A DNA stretch of 34,647 nucleotides, from assembly GCA_004173515.1 (NCBI GenBank), contig SECN01000028.1, positions 1 to 34,647 on the forward strand, given 5' to 3'. The notes under the pieces are model-generated. The model did not search any database and had not been told where the DNA came from. It was given only the letters and a program-made list of their open reading frames with translations. The translations under genes and the position numbers were made by a program. Origin of the DNA: Myxococcaceae bacterium (lineage in GTDB: Bacteria; Myxococcota; Myxococcia; Myxococcales; Myxococcaceae). Shown here piece after piece: positions 21,500 to 30,499 of this stretch; the first letter of the stretch is position 1; each line of letters opens with the position of its first letter.

Positions 21500-24115
21500 A
21501 TGAAGAGCGCAGCGAAGACACCCCTTGCGGCATTCCTATGGGCCACCCTGACGCTTGGACTCGCGGGGTGTGGCGGTGAAGAGCCCGTCTCCGACGAGCC
21601 AGGGCGCCCGCCAGCGCAGGCTCAGGCCATCAACAGTGAGGACCTGGATGCCACCACTCCGCCGAACCCGTGGGTCGCGCCAACGCTGCTCGTGAACAGC
21701 AACTTTCCGAGTGGCGTCTTGAACTTCGCGACGGCCAGCGGCTTCGCCGACTTCTATTCCGCCCTGGACGCGGTCTCCGAGGCGCCTTCGGCCAGTGGTG
21801 GTATCCGCGGCATCACCCCGTTCAGCGCCGCCGCCACCTCGAGCGCGACGACCAACTATCGGTCGTTCACCGTGAAACTGAACGCAGGGCAGGTACTGGA
21901 GGTCGGCACCTGTGATCTCGACGGCTCGTCGGTCACGGGTGACAGCTACCTGCGCCTGATGCTGAACGGCACCGAGCTTCTCTCCAACGATGATGCATGC
22001 GGCAGCTCGGGCAGTCGCCTGTCCTTCACAGCCGTCAGCGCGGGGTTCTACGAAGTCCGCATGGGCTGTTACGCGGCCACCACCTGTAGCGGCACGGTGG
22101 GCTACTCGGTCCTGACGCCGGGAACCTCGGCCGTGCTCAGCGGCTCGCGCAGCTTCAATGCCGCGAGCACGACGAGTGCCACGACGGGCTATTCGACTCT
22201 CGTCGTCCACCTGTCGCAGGGACAGACCCTTGACGCGGGCACGTGCGGTGTCACCGGCTCCTCGGTGGTGGGGGATTCCTACCTGCGCCTCATCGACGCT
22301 GAAGGCAACGTTGAACTCACGGCCAGCGACGACGCTTGCAGTGGCAATGGCAGCCGCATTACATACACCGCGACACGCACGGGCCTCCATGAGCTGCGGC
22401 TGGGCTGCTTCTCTCAATTGGCCTGCTCAGGCACGCTGGCGTACACCCTCGGCACGGAAATCCATCCCAACGACATGGTGCCGCCCGGCTTCGTGAGCGC
22501 GAAGACATACCTGGCGACGGCCCGTCCCTCGGAGCAGGCCGGCGACGCCATCGTCGACGTCAACTACAGCGAATTCGTTGACGACCTCGCGGCGTCCCTC
22601 ACCGAGGACGACACCCTGCGTCGCCTCGTTGACCGCGATCTCCAGCTTGTCGTCGAGGGGACGCTGTACCAGCTCACCAACATGGGGGTGTTCCAGGTGG
22701 AGATGTCCGCCATCCCTGCCTATCGCTCCTGGCTCAACGCCAATTCCTACGCCATCAACACGGATCCCAACTTCCAGTCCATCCCAGGGGAGACTTCGCT
22801 CGGCAATGGCTCCTATCAGGTCATGCCGGGAGTCATCCGCACGGTGGGCGGTTTCGGTACGCCTTCGGTGAAGCTGCTCGGCTTTGATGACGACGCCAGC
22901 GGTTCGGCCACGCTGAAGGCGTTCCCGGCCATCGGCAGCCCCGCCGGACTCGACGCCGACCGCTCAGCGCAGGGCCTGTCGAATGTCAGCGCTTCGTTCC
23001 AGACCAAGGGGGCCGAACTCGGTCGCATTTCGTACTGGTACGGCAAGGTCAATGCGCACAAGGCACCGGGCGGTACGTGGCTCAAGGACAATGATTGTGT
23101 TTCGGGCGCCAACATCGATCCGGTCGCGTATTGCCGGAAGTTCTTCCCTGGCACGAACTCGGTCATCGAGGTAGCGGCCAGCGCCAAGCCGGCCAACCTG
23201 TGGAACACCGCGAGCTGCGCCCAGACGCACTCCGGCACGGGTGAGCGGGACTACATTTGTGACAGCGCTGGCGTCCCGGCGCCCAGTTGCAACACCACTC
23301 CGCCCGCGATCGACTTCAAGTCCTATCCGGTGGGATCGAACTTCCGTCGCTCCGAAAACATCACCTTCGGCAACCGACGCTTCGTCTTCAAGGCCCAGGC
23401 GCCTGGATTCCGGCTCAAGATTGGCAGCCTGGAGGTGGGTTTCCACAAGATCGACATCAAGGGCAAGCTCCAGCGCCGCAAGCGCTTCCTGGGCGTTGGC
23501 TACTGGGGACCCTCCTTCGCGGATGAAATCGTGGTTGGCGTGGACAACATGAAGCTTGATACGGATTACATCATCCCGTATCCGGCCGACTACAACACGC
23601 TTGCCCGTCCGAAGTTCAACAAGCTGGCGCGCCACAAAATTGGCAACTGGGTGGTGAACACGGCGGACATCTCCGTCAACATCCGAAACCCCGTCTACCC
23701 CATCACCCAGCAGGACATCGCCAGTTGGACCAATGGGGCCATCAACACGCTGCTTGGAATGGTCTACACCAACCTCTGGAAGTCGATCGAGACGCATGTG
23801 ATGGATGCCATCGATCCCTCGTTCAAGACGAAGAACGCGGCGTACACCCGGATGGTGAGCAACCTGGATGACGCAAACAGGCTCCGGTGGGTCATGGGCA
23901 ATGCCGAAAAGCCCAAGTGCTACAGCCATGAGAACACCTGGAGGTTCGACGCGAATGCCGGCTTCAAGTTCGTCAAGAACGGTGGCGTCGCCGGGCCGCC
24001 CGGAACGCCTCCCGCGCAGGTCAACTACAAGTATTCCATGAAGGCCGGCAGCTTCTACGGACGCGCGCGCCTGGGCGGAAGCTGGTACGGCATCCGTCTG
24101 GTCCGCACCCCGTAA
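21500..24115 (+). CDS. large secreted lipoprotein with two PPC-like repeats
   Basis: An 871-residue protein with lipobox LGLAGC (Cys24). Residues about 104-205 and 213-317 are tandem copies of a PPC-like beta domain; each carries SATT.Y, GTC.....S.VGDSYLRL and a conserved set of Cys. The remaining 550 residues have no motif I recognise. They include several Cys, an Arg/Lys-rich patch (KLQRRKRFLG) and a Tyr/Asn-rich stretch, and look secreted. No protease or other catalytic motif is visible. GGAG at 21491-21494 sits 5 nt before the ATG. Codon use is slightly less GC3-biased than in neighbouring genes. Confidence 0.8.
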   Translation: MKSAAKTPLAAFLWATLTLGLAGCGGEEPVSDEPGRPPAQAQAINSEDLDATTPPNPWVAPTLLVNSNFPSGVLNFATASGFADFYSALDAVSEAPSASGGIRGITPFSAAATSSATTNYRSFTVKLNAGQVLEVGTCDLDGSSVTGDSYLRLMLNGTELLSNDDACGSSGSRLSFTAVSAGFYEVRMGCYAATTCSGTVGYSVLTPGTSAVLSGSRSFNAASTTSATTGYSTLVVHLSQGQTLDAGTCGVTGSSVVGDSYLRLIDAEGNVELTASDDACSGNGSRITYTATRTGLHELRLGCFSQLACSGTLAYTLGTEIHPNDMVPPGFVSAKTYLATARPSEQAGDAIVDVNYSEFVDDLAASLTEDDTLRRLVDRDLQLVVEGTLYQLTNMGVFQVEMSAIPAYRSWLNANSYAINTDPNFQSIPGETSLGNGSYQVMPGVIRTVGGFGTPSVKLLGFDDDASGSATLKAFPAIGSPAGLDADRSAQGLSNVSASFQTKGAELGRISYWYGKVNAHKAPGGTWLKDNDCVSGANIDPVAYCRKFFPGTNSVIEVAASAKPANLWNTASCAQTHSGTGERDYICDSAGVPAPSCNTTPPAIDFKSYPVGSNFRRSENITFGNRRFVFKAQAPGFRLKIGSLEVGFHKIDIKGKLQRRKRFLGVGYWGPSFADEIVVGVDNMKLDTDYIIPYPADYNTLARPKFNKLARHKIGNWVVNTADISVNIRNPVYPITQQDIASWTNGAINTLLGMVYTNLWKSIETHVMDAIDPSFKTKNAAYTRMVSNLDDANRLRWVMGNAEKPKCYSHENTWRFDANAGFKFVKNGGVAGPPGTPPAQVNYKYSMKAGSFYGRARLGGSWYGIRLVRTP

Positions 24116-24131
24116 CGCAGCGGGACGCGTT

Positions 24132-24158
24132 CGCCTGCCTCCGTCGTGGAGGCAGGCG
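24132..24158 (+). terminator. hairpin terminator after the PPC-repeat lipoprotein gene
   Basis: CGCCTGCCTCC (24132-24142) and GGAGGCAGGCG (24148-24158) form a perfect 11-bp stem with a 5-nt loop, 16 nt after the stop. It is followed by TGTGTC and not a long T tract. Confidence 0.7.
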
Positions 24159-24176
24159 TGTGTCACCTGGGAGGGG

Positions 24177-24241
24177 CCGCCCCGTTGCTTCGCCGGCAAC
24201 ACCTTGCCTGGGTTTGTGGCCCCGGAGGCAACAGCGGGCGG
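24177..24241 (+). other. alternative-pairing inverted repeats in the leader of the VWD/cytochrome gene
   Basis: GTTGC at 24184-24188 can pair with GCAAC at 24196-24200 (short hairpin) or with GCAAC at 24228-24232. The latter long stem is extended by CCGCCC (24177-24182) pairing with GGGCGG (24236-24241). Two exclusive structures are therefore possible. It does not match the c-di-GMP (GEMM) or fluoride riboswitch consensus that I know. The rest of the 267-bp gap shows no clear promoter. Confidence 0.25.
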
Positions 24242-24382
24242 TTCGTATGACCTCACCTGTCTGGTGATGCCGCACCCCGCCATGCTCCATATCCCTGGGG
24301 CCGTTCGTTTTTGAGACATCCGCGTCTACACTCCCACGCCGCACGCCCATCCGTCGCATGGGCGCACCCGGGGGCGCAACGC

Positions 24383-27300
24383 ATGAAACTCAAACGACTC
24401 ATCTCCTCTTCATTCCACGCGAAGCTACGACCCGGGCTGGGAGGCCTGCTGGTCGCGTCCTCGCTGTTCTCGCTGACGGCGGAAGCCGCCGCCCTCAAGG
24501 TCATGACGATGGGGCTCGGCACGGGCTCCGTCACCGCGACGGGAATCAGTTGCACCCAGGCCGGTGGCGACTGTGACGAACCCTATGCGCCGGCCGCCAC
24601 CGTGACGCTCACGGCCACGCCCACCGGGGGCTCCACCTTTGGCGGCTGGAACACCGACGTGGACGCGGATCCCCTGTCCACACCGGACTGCACGGGGACG
24701 ACGCCGACCTGCACGCTGACGATGGCGGTGGCGCGGTCGGTGAAGCCGGTCTTCAACCTTCCGGCCGGCACCGTCAATCCGCTCGTGGCGGCGAACCCGA
24801 ACGCCATCACGCCGGAGGAGATCGAGTCGTACCTGACCAACCCCGCCAATGCCAACACCAACACCGTGGCGCGGTTCATCAGCGCGCTGCCCGTGCAGTA
24901 CAAGCAGAGCGCGATCCTGATGTCCCGCTCGGAGAGCCTTCAGACGGGGACCGCGGAGCACCCGCGCATCCTGCTCTCCAGCCAGGACGCGAAGTCGGTC
25001 TTCTCCATCGGACCGGTCCCGAGCGCGTCGTACCCGGGCTCGCATCCGGACGTCATCGAATACATGCAGTGGGACGAGGCCACGCGGAACTTCCGCTTCC
25101 ATGAAATCATCCTGACGTCCATCCCGGCGATGGGCTCCATTCCGCCGCGCTCGCGTCACATCGAGAAGGACGACACGAAGTGCTCGAGCTGCCACTCGAC
25201 GCGCAACGTGCTCAACAGGACGGGCATTCCGGGCACGGATGGCCTTCCCGTGGGGGTCATCAAGACGAAGAACAAGCCCAACTGGGATCCGTACGACAGC
25301 TGGGGCGGGATGCTCCCGTTCAACCGGGACCGGCTGTATCAGGGCTCGCTGGACACGGCCGCGTTCCGCAAGCTGTTCAATCCCTGGACGTGGCGCACCA
25401 GCCCCGCGATCCGCCAGCTGGTGGAACAGCTGCGGCTGCAGCCCCCGGGGTTGCCCGCGGGCAACGCCAACATCATCACGCGCTTCCGAGGCGGTGCGAA
25501 TGATGGCACGCCCCGGTTCTCCTTCGACACGTCGCCTCCGGTGACGACGGAGCCGGCCCCGGTGGGCGTCGGCAGCCCCATCTCGACGGCGTATGCGTTC
25601 AACGGGACGAACACGGGAACGCCCACGTCCGTTCCTCGGGGCGGGACGTTCATCACGCTGTTCCACCTCTCCTCGGTGGGCGGGAGCGAGGGGCGGGGCG
25701 TCCAGTTGTTCGACCTGCTGGGTGGCTTCGACGGTGACCTCAACCAGCGCCGGCTCGCGGACGAGGTCGCGAGCCACCGCTGGGCGACCGGCAGCGTGTA
25801 CGTCGATCCGCGTCCGTTGGCCCTGGCCATCACGAAGGGCTGTCTCGTCATCAATTCGTCGTTGAACACGGTCGAGAGTTCCCCGCCGGGCCTGTCCATC
25901 AACCAGGCGTTCTTCACGGCGCGCAACGGCGGCATGGGCATCAACGCCGTGCGGACGGACACGGACTCGCGCACGAAGAGCGTGCCTCGCAGGAAGGTCG
26001 ACATCCAGCGTTACAACCTGGACCGGACGGGGGATGTGTACATGACGCCCGCGTCTCCGGTGAACGGCCTCGTTTCGCAGTACGGCGCCGCGACCAGCTC
26101 CTCGACGGACGCTTCGTTCGCGCGGCTGCGGCGCGAGGTGTTCCGCCGGCCGAACGACCTGGGGAGCCCCGACGCGACGGTCATGGGGGGCATCTTCGTC
26201 GACCGTGAAATCTACGGCAGCAACACGACGCCGGTGGCCCTGTACCGCTACTTCCTGGAGCCGCTGGGCATCTCGGTGGACAAGTGGTCCATGGGCGTGC
26301 GCGGACGTTCGCGGGCCTACGGCTTCGCCGACGTGTTCTCCTCGTACACCACCGCCCTGCGGCAGGCGCTCGAAAGCAACCTGACGGCGGATCCGGTGGC
26401 CGGCCTCGCGGCGCCCTTCGCCTGCTCCGCGCTGATTCCGGCCGTGAATGCCACGCTCGCGTCGCTGCCCTCCGCGACGGCCGTCCCGACGTACACGGAC
26501 GTGCAGCGCATCTTCAACAAGGGCTGTGTCGAGTGCCACGGTGGCCTCGACTATCCGCCGTACAAGAACTACGGGACGTTCCTGAACCTCGCGGAGAACC
26601 AGAGCGGCCCCGGCGTGAATCCTCTCACGCAGCCGCACGGCATCGCGGTGGCCTATGCCAGCAGCCTGTCGGGCCCGCTGTATGACCGCATCACCCGCAC
26701 GTCGGAGGATTGCCCGTTCGGCATGATGCCGTGTGGCGGGCCGCCGCTGAGCAAGGTGGACGTGGAGACGATCCGCCGGTGGATCGTGGGCTCGAACCCC
26801 TCCACCTGGGGGGATCCGCACCTCACGACCATCGATGGTGTGCGCTACGACTTCCAGGGCGCCGGCGAGTTCGTGCTCCTGCGCGACCCGGGGCTGGAGA
26901 TCCAGGCGCGACACACGCCCATCCAGACCGACCAGCCCGTGGGCCCGGATGACCACACCGGCCTGACGGCCTGCGCGAGCCTGACGACGGCGGTGGCGGT
27001 CAGGGTCGGCTCGAATCGCATCACGTACCAGATGAACGCCGAGCGACCGGAGCTGCTGGAGCTGCGCGTCAATGGCAAGCCCGCGCAGCTCGGCTCGGGG
27101 ATCCTGTTGCCTGGCGGTGGACGCATCACCGCGACGCCCGCGGCGGGTGGCATCCAGATTGAAGCGCCGGGTGGGACGCGCGTCATCCTCACTGTGGATT
27201 GGTGGGCGCACTATCAGGTCTGGTACATGAACGTGGGCGTGCAGCAGGCCCGCGCCACGGAAGGCCTGCTCGGCGCCATCGCCCCGGGGAACTGGTTGCC

Positions 27301-27979
27301 TGGGCTCCCCGACGGCACGCAGCTGGGCGCGCGCCCCACGGACCCCTACGAACGCTACGTCGCGCTGTATGAGAAGTTCGAGGATGCCTGGCGGGTGACG
27401 AAAGACACGTCGCTGTTCGACTACGCGTCCGGGTATTCCACCGCGTCGTACACACTCAAGAACTGGCCGGAATACAAGGCGACGTCGTGCCGGGTCACCA
27501 AGCAGTTGCCCGGCATTCCAATCAAGGAGCCGTTGAAGCCGATCTCGTTGGAGGAGGCCGAGCAGATCTGCAAGGCCGTCACGACGGACGAGCGCCGCCG
27601 CGACTGCGCGCAGGACGTATCCGCGACCGGCGAGCCGGGCTTCGTCAAGGTGTATGAGACGGCCCTCAAGGTCGAAGGCAACCTGCCGCCCGGCATCCTG
27701 AAGCTGTCGGGACCGCAGGACAACGCGGTCGGGTCGTCGACCGTCACCTTCAAGTGGGACGGCACGTATGACAAGGACGGAGACAGCGTCCTCTACCGGC
27801 ATTGCGTCTGGAACGTGGACGCGGCCTTCACCTACGAGGCCTGCGCTTCGACGCCGACGCAGGAGCTGTCGACGACGGTGAGGCTGGAGTCCGGCAGGGA
27901 TTACTTCTGGAAGGTCGTCGCCGAGGACGGCAAGGGCGGCGTCACGGAGAGCACGACCTGGCGTCTGACCGCGAAGTAG
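24383..27979 (+). CDS. exported protein: InlB-like repeat, two CxxCH haem sites, VWD and FN3-like domains
   Basis: A 1198-residue exported protein. Residues 1-36 are a Sec signal peptide ending AEA. Residues about 38-125 form an InlB-like beta repeat (TLTATPTGGSTFGGWN). Two CxxCH haem-binding motifs occur at C267-H271 (CSSCH) and C715-H719 (CVECH), the second followed by a cytochrome-c-like end (TIRRWI). Residues about 809-985 are a von Willebrand type D-like domain (WGDPHLTTIDGVRYDFQ). Residues about 1100-1198 are a fibronectin III-like domain (YFWKVVAEDGKGGVTES). I infer an extracytoplasmic redox or adhesion protein. About 400 residues between the haem motifs are unassigned. No other cytochrome genes flank it. 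Confidence 0.85.
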   Translation: MKLKRLISSSFHAKLRPGLGGLLVASSLFSLTAEAAALKVMTMGLGTGSVTATGISCTQAGGDCDEPYAPAATVTLTATPTGGSTFGGWNTDVDADPLSTPDCTGTTPTCTLTMAVARSVKPVFNLPAGTVNPLVAANPNAITPEEIESYLTNPANANTNTVARFISALPVQYKQSAILMSRSESLQTGTAEHPRILLSSQDAKSVFSIGPVPSASYPGSHPDVIEYMQWDEATRNFRFHEIILTSIPAMGSIPPRSRHIEKDDTKCSSCHSTRNVLNRTGIPGTDGLPVGVIKTKNKPNWDPYDSWGGMLPFNRDRLYQGSLDTAAFRKLFNPWTWRTSPAIRQLVEQLRLQPPGLPAGNANIITRFRGGANDGTPRFSFDTSPPVTTEPAPVGVGSPISTAYAFNGTNTGTPTSVPRGGTFITLFHLSSVGGSEGRGVQLFDLLGGFDGDLNQRRLADEVASHRWATGSVYVDPRPLALAITKGCLVINSSLNTVESSPPGLSINQAFFTARNGGMGINAVRTDTDSRTKSVPRRKVDIQRYNLDRTGDVYMTPASPVNGLVSQYGAATSSSTDASFARLRREVFRRPNDLGSPDATVMGGIFVDREIYGSNTTPVALYRYFLEPLGISVDKWSMGVRGRSRAYGFADVFSSYTTALRQALESNLTADPVAGLAAPFACSALIPAVNATLASLPSATAVPTYTDVQRIFNKGCVECHGGLDYPPYKNYGTFLNLAENQSGPGVNPLTQPHGIAVAYASSLSGPLYDRITRTSEDCPFGMMPCGGPPLSKVDVETIRRWIVGSNPSTWGDPHLTTIDGVRYDFQGAGEFVLLRDPGLEIQARHTPIQTDQPVGPDDHTGLTACASLTTAVAVRVGSNRITYQMNAERPELLELRVNGKPAQLGSGILLPGGGRITATPAAGGIQIEAPGGTRVILTVDWWAHYQVWYMNVGVQQARATEGLLGAIAPGNWLPGLPDGTQLGARPTDPYERYVALYEKFEDAWRVTKDTSLFDYASGYSTASYTLKNWPEYKATSCRVTKQLPGIPIKEPLKPISLEEAEQICKAVTTDERRRDCAQDVSATGEPGFVKVYETALKVEGNLPPGILKLSGPQDNAVGSSTVTFKWDGTYDKDGDSVLYRHCVWNVDAAFTYEACASTPTQELSTTVRLESGRDYFWKVVAEDGKGGVTESTTWRLTAK

Positions 27980-28000
27980 CCGTCAGGGATTGAGGGCAGG

Positions 28001-28038
28001 GGAGGGGCCACTTCCGCGCGTGCGGAGGTGGCCCTTCC
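28001..28038. terminator. strong bidirectional hairpin terminator
   Basis: A stem of about 17 bp (28001-28017 with 28022-28038) has a 4-nt loop GCGT and only G-T wobbles. It lies between the stop of the VWD/cytochrome gene and the convergent small gene. Confidence 0.8.
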
Positions 28039-28054
28039 TGCTTCCGTCCCTTGC

Positions 28055-28468
28055 TCAGCGCGGCGTGGGCTCGGGCTTCAGCTTCTTGATTTCATCCTTC
28101 ACGGCCGGGGTGATGATGGCCTTGTCGACCGCGGTCCAGCCGAGCGCGACGCACGCCTTCGTGAACTCGTCGGTGAACTGGGCCTTCACGGTGTTGCCGG
28201 CGATCTTGCCCAGGCCTTCCTTGTAGCCTTCCGCGACGGCGCGAGCGATGGCCAGGTTCACGGCCTCCCAGCGCTTCTCCCCCGACAGCTTCGGATTCGT
28301 CAGGATGCCCGTGAGGTCCGGGCGCGCGAGGGTGAGCGAGAGCATCTCGTCGAAACCCTTGCGTGCCGTGTCGCCTGCCTTCTTCTGCTCCGCCCAGCCC
28401 GTGTCCGGGGGCGTGCTCACCGGCCGGCTCGTCACCTGGGTGTTTCGCTTGAGGGCCGCGGTCGTCAT
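28055..28468 (-). CDS. small soluble protein of unknown function
   Basis: A 137-residue, mainly helical, basic protein with no signal peptide or membrane segment. It has a Pro/Thr-rich start, a helical core (EAVNLAIARAVAEGYKEGLG) and a Lys/Pro-rich end. AGGAGAG lies upstream of the ATG, giving a well-supported start. The family is not recognised. It is the last of three minus-strand genes, 105 nt after the dinucleotide-binding protein gene; a small AGACA-C-TGTCT palindrome (28548-28558) lies in that gap. Confidence 0.7.
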   Translation of the reverse strand: MTTAALKRNTQVTSRPVSTPPDTGWAEQKKAGDTARKGFDEMLSLTLARPDLTGILTNPKLSGEKRWEAVNLAIARAVAEGYKEGLGKIAGNTVKAQFTDEFTKACVALGWTAVDKAIITPAVKDEIKKLKPEPTPR

Positions 28469-28573
28469 GTCGCTCTCCTGAGTGCTTCTTGAGGAGATGA
28501 TTGACCGCGGACCGGCCGCGCGAAAGGGCTTGGACCCGCCCGCGTACAGACACTGTCTCTTCCATTCGAGGTG

Positions 28574-29302
28574 TCAGTCCTTCTCAGGCAGGCCGAGCAG
28601 GCGGCGCAGCTCCGGCATCGTCGTGTTGGCCCGGAAGCCAGGGCCGCCCCGCTGGAAGCTTGTGGCTGCGGCCAGATTGCCCACGACCAGGGGCTCGCAG
28701 CCGGCATCGCGCACGAGCTTTGCGGCCACCTGGACGGCCTGGCTGTCGTCCCCGGCGATGGGAACGGCCAGCAGTCCGCTCTGACGTCCGGCGGACGCTT
28801 CCACGGCCGTGGCGTCGACGGCGCTGAAGGCCCGGACCAGCCGCGTGGCCGGCAGGTACTTCGCCGAGGTGGGGCCAGCGCCGTTGGCCAGTGCCTCGCG
28901 CGCCAGGGCGTCATCGCGGCCCGCGGGCGGGTTGCAGGCGTCGAGGACGACCTTGCCGCGCAGGGCCTTCTTCAGGTCGCGTCCGAGCTGCGGAATCGCG
29001 CTGTAGGGCGTGGCGATCAACACGATGGTGCCGAACTCGGCCGCCTGCTGTGGCGTGCCCACCGAAGCGCGCGGACCGAGCGGGCGGGTCATGGAGACGA
29101 GCTCGTCCGGATGGCGGGAGGAGAACAGCACCTCGTGCCCGGCCCGGACCCAGATCTGCCCGACGGTGCCACCCAGCCACCCCGCGCCGATGACGCCGAT
29201 TCGCAGGGCCTGGGACTTCTCCTTCGCCTTCACCTGCGCGAGGACCGGGAGTGAGGCCAATGCGGCGAGGGTCCCCAGGATGGAGCGACGGGAGATCGGC
29301 AT
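28574..29302 (-). CDS. Tat-signal NADP/F420-type dinucleotide-binding protein
   Basis: A 242-residue protein. Residues 1-22 are a twin-arginine signal (ISRRSILGTLAALASLPVLAQ). Residues about 33-200 form a Rossmann domain of the NADP-dependent F420 oxidoreductase-like family, with GxGxxG-type GVIGAGWLGGTVG and then VVLDACNPPAGRD and LVRAFSAVDAT. The family moves hydride between NADP and flavin-like cofactors; its members are usually cytoplasmic. Export by Tat with bound cofactor is unusual but is known for Gfo/Idh enzymes. The start at 29302 gives the Tat signal and has GGGAAGG about 9 nt upstream. Its substrate is unknown. Confidence 0.85.
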   Translation of the reverse strand: MPISRRSILGTLAALASLPVLAQVKAKEKSQALRIGVIGAGWLGGTVGQIWVRAGHEVLFSSRHPDELVSMTRPLGPRASVGTPQQAAEFGTIVLIATPYSAIPQLGRDLKKALRGKVVLDACNPPAGRDDALAREALANGAGPTSAKYLPATRLVRAFSAVDATAVEASAGRQSGLLAVPIAGDDSQAVQVAAKLVRDAGCEPLVVGNLAAATSFQRGGPGFRANTTMPELRRLLGLPEKD

Positions 29303-29443
29303 GATGGTGAACCTTCCCTGATGGCGTTGCCTGCGGTCTTCGTGGCTCGCTGTCGGGAAGAAGTACGCCCGGTGCCGGCCGAGCGATAGACGCAACCTGT
29401 GTAATGGGCCTTGAAGCCCTGCTTCACAATGGCGGACGCGCTC

Positions 29444-29471
29444 CTGCGGGCCCCGTGCCTGGGGCCCGCGG
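29444..29471 (-). terminator. hairpin terminator after the alpha/beta hydrolase gene
   Basis: GCGGGCCCC (29446-29454) and GGGGCCCGC (29461-29469) form a perfect 9-bp stem around a 6-nt loop, extended by two further pairs. It is 9 nt beyond the stop of the minus-strand hydrolase gene. There is no long T run. Confidence 0.6.
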
Positions 29472-29480
29472 CGCAGGTCA

Positions 29481-30323
29481 TCAACGGCACGCGGCGGCTT
29501 CGCCGATCAGCTCCGTCACGACGTCCGGGTGGCTGATCAGCGCGACGTGGGAGCTCTGGATTTCGACGGCATGGGACCCAGCGCGTTGGGCCATGGCCCG
29601 CTCGGCCTCGGGCGGGATGGCGCGGTCCTCGCTGGCGATCAGATACCAGGACGGAATGTCCTTCCACGCGGGCGGGCCCGAGGGGTTCTGGAAGATGGAG
29701 GCGGCGGCCGGGCGTTGGCTGGCGGCGAGCACCGCCGCATCGACATCGGAGAGGTCGCTCGCGAAGATCTCGTGGAAGAAGGCGGGGTCGATGTAGCCGT
29801 CAGCGTCCGTGCTCCCACTCCCAGGGAAGGGGCGCAGGACAAGGTGATTGCCAATCTCGGTCTGGCCACCGCCGAGCGTGTTGGCGGCCAGGAGGGTCTC
29901 ACCCTCGTCGAGTGCATACGCGGCGACGTACACGAGCGCTTTCACGTTCGGGTTCCCGGTGGCCGCGTTCGTGATGACCGCTCCGCCATAGGAGTGGCCG
30001 ACCAGGACGATGGGGCCGGTGAGGGTGCCCAGGAAGGACCGGAGGTACTCCGCGTCACCGGAGATGCTGCGCAAGGGGTTCGCGAACGCGTAGACCGTGT
30101 AGCCCTGTTGCTGCAGCGGCGCGATCACACCGGACCAACCGGATGCATCCGCGAAGGCGCCGTGGACGAGGACGACCGTGGGCTTGTCACAAGCATCGGC
30201 CGGCTGTTCGTCCCGGGAGGTCACGGCGTTGGATGCAGGCGAGCAAGCCACCAGCAGGGCCCCGAGTGTGCAGAGCAGGGCCCACCGGCGCGGGATTTCT
30301 TCAGTGAAGCGCTGAGCGTTCAT
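29481..30323 (-). CDS. alpha/beta hydrolase lipoprotein
   Basis: A 280-residue alpha/beta hydrolase. A lipoprotein signal ends LGALLVAC (Cys at about 27). VVLVHGAFADASGW is the oxyanion loop, LVGHSYGG carries the nucleophile Ser, ASEDRAIPPEA provides a likely catalytic Asp, and SSHVALISHP a likely His. It should hydrolyse esters or related small molecules at the cell envelope; relatives are annotated as esterases or signal-molecule hydrolases. GGAGGGG precedes the ATG at 30323. It may be co-transcribed with the Tat-signal protein gene 178 nt downstream, though the hairpin between them argues for partial separation. Confidence 0.88.
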   Translation of the reverse strand: MNAQRFTEEIPRRWALLCTLGALLVACSPASNAVTSRDEQPADACDKPTVVLVHGAFADASGWSGVIAPLQQQGYTVYAFANPLRSISGDAEYLRSFLGTLTGPIVLVGHSYGGAVITNAATGNPNVKALVYVAAYALDEGETLLAANTLGGGQTEIGNHLVLRPFPGSGSTDADGYIDPAFFHEIFASDLSDVDAAVLAASQRPAAASIFQNPSGPPAWKDIPSWYLIASEDRAIPPEAERAMAQRAGSHAVEIQSSHVALISHPDVVTELIGEAAACR

Positions 30324-30499
30324 GGGCCCCTCCAAGGATTCGAGTCGCCAGCGCGAGTGGCGCAGGTCGACGAGAGGGTGGGGGGCGTCCGTGGCCGTGC
30401 CAATGCAGACCGCGGTCCAATCCCCTGTGGTCCGACCGAGTGTCCTCGAATGCTCAAAGACAGGCGCGGCCGGTTGGGGCCTTCGATGCGATCTTCAAG

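Noticed and set aside
24159..24382. c-di-GMP (GEMM) riboswitch before a cytochrome-type gene
   Set aside because: I looked because such switches control cytochromes in Geobacter, but the conserved GGGCAAACC, CGCAAAGC and GGTAG-type segments are absent.
24425..27802. 1125-codon open frame on the minus strand
   Set aside because: It is antisense to the VWD/cytochrome gene, whose domains are clear; the antisense translation is Arg/His-rich without motifs.
30324..30499. Small gene between the hydrolase and the PF09859 gene
   Set aside because: Open frames here are short, lack ribosome sites and have poor codon use; it is probably only the promoter of the hydrolase gene.
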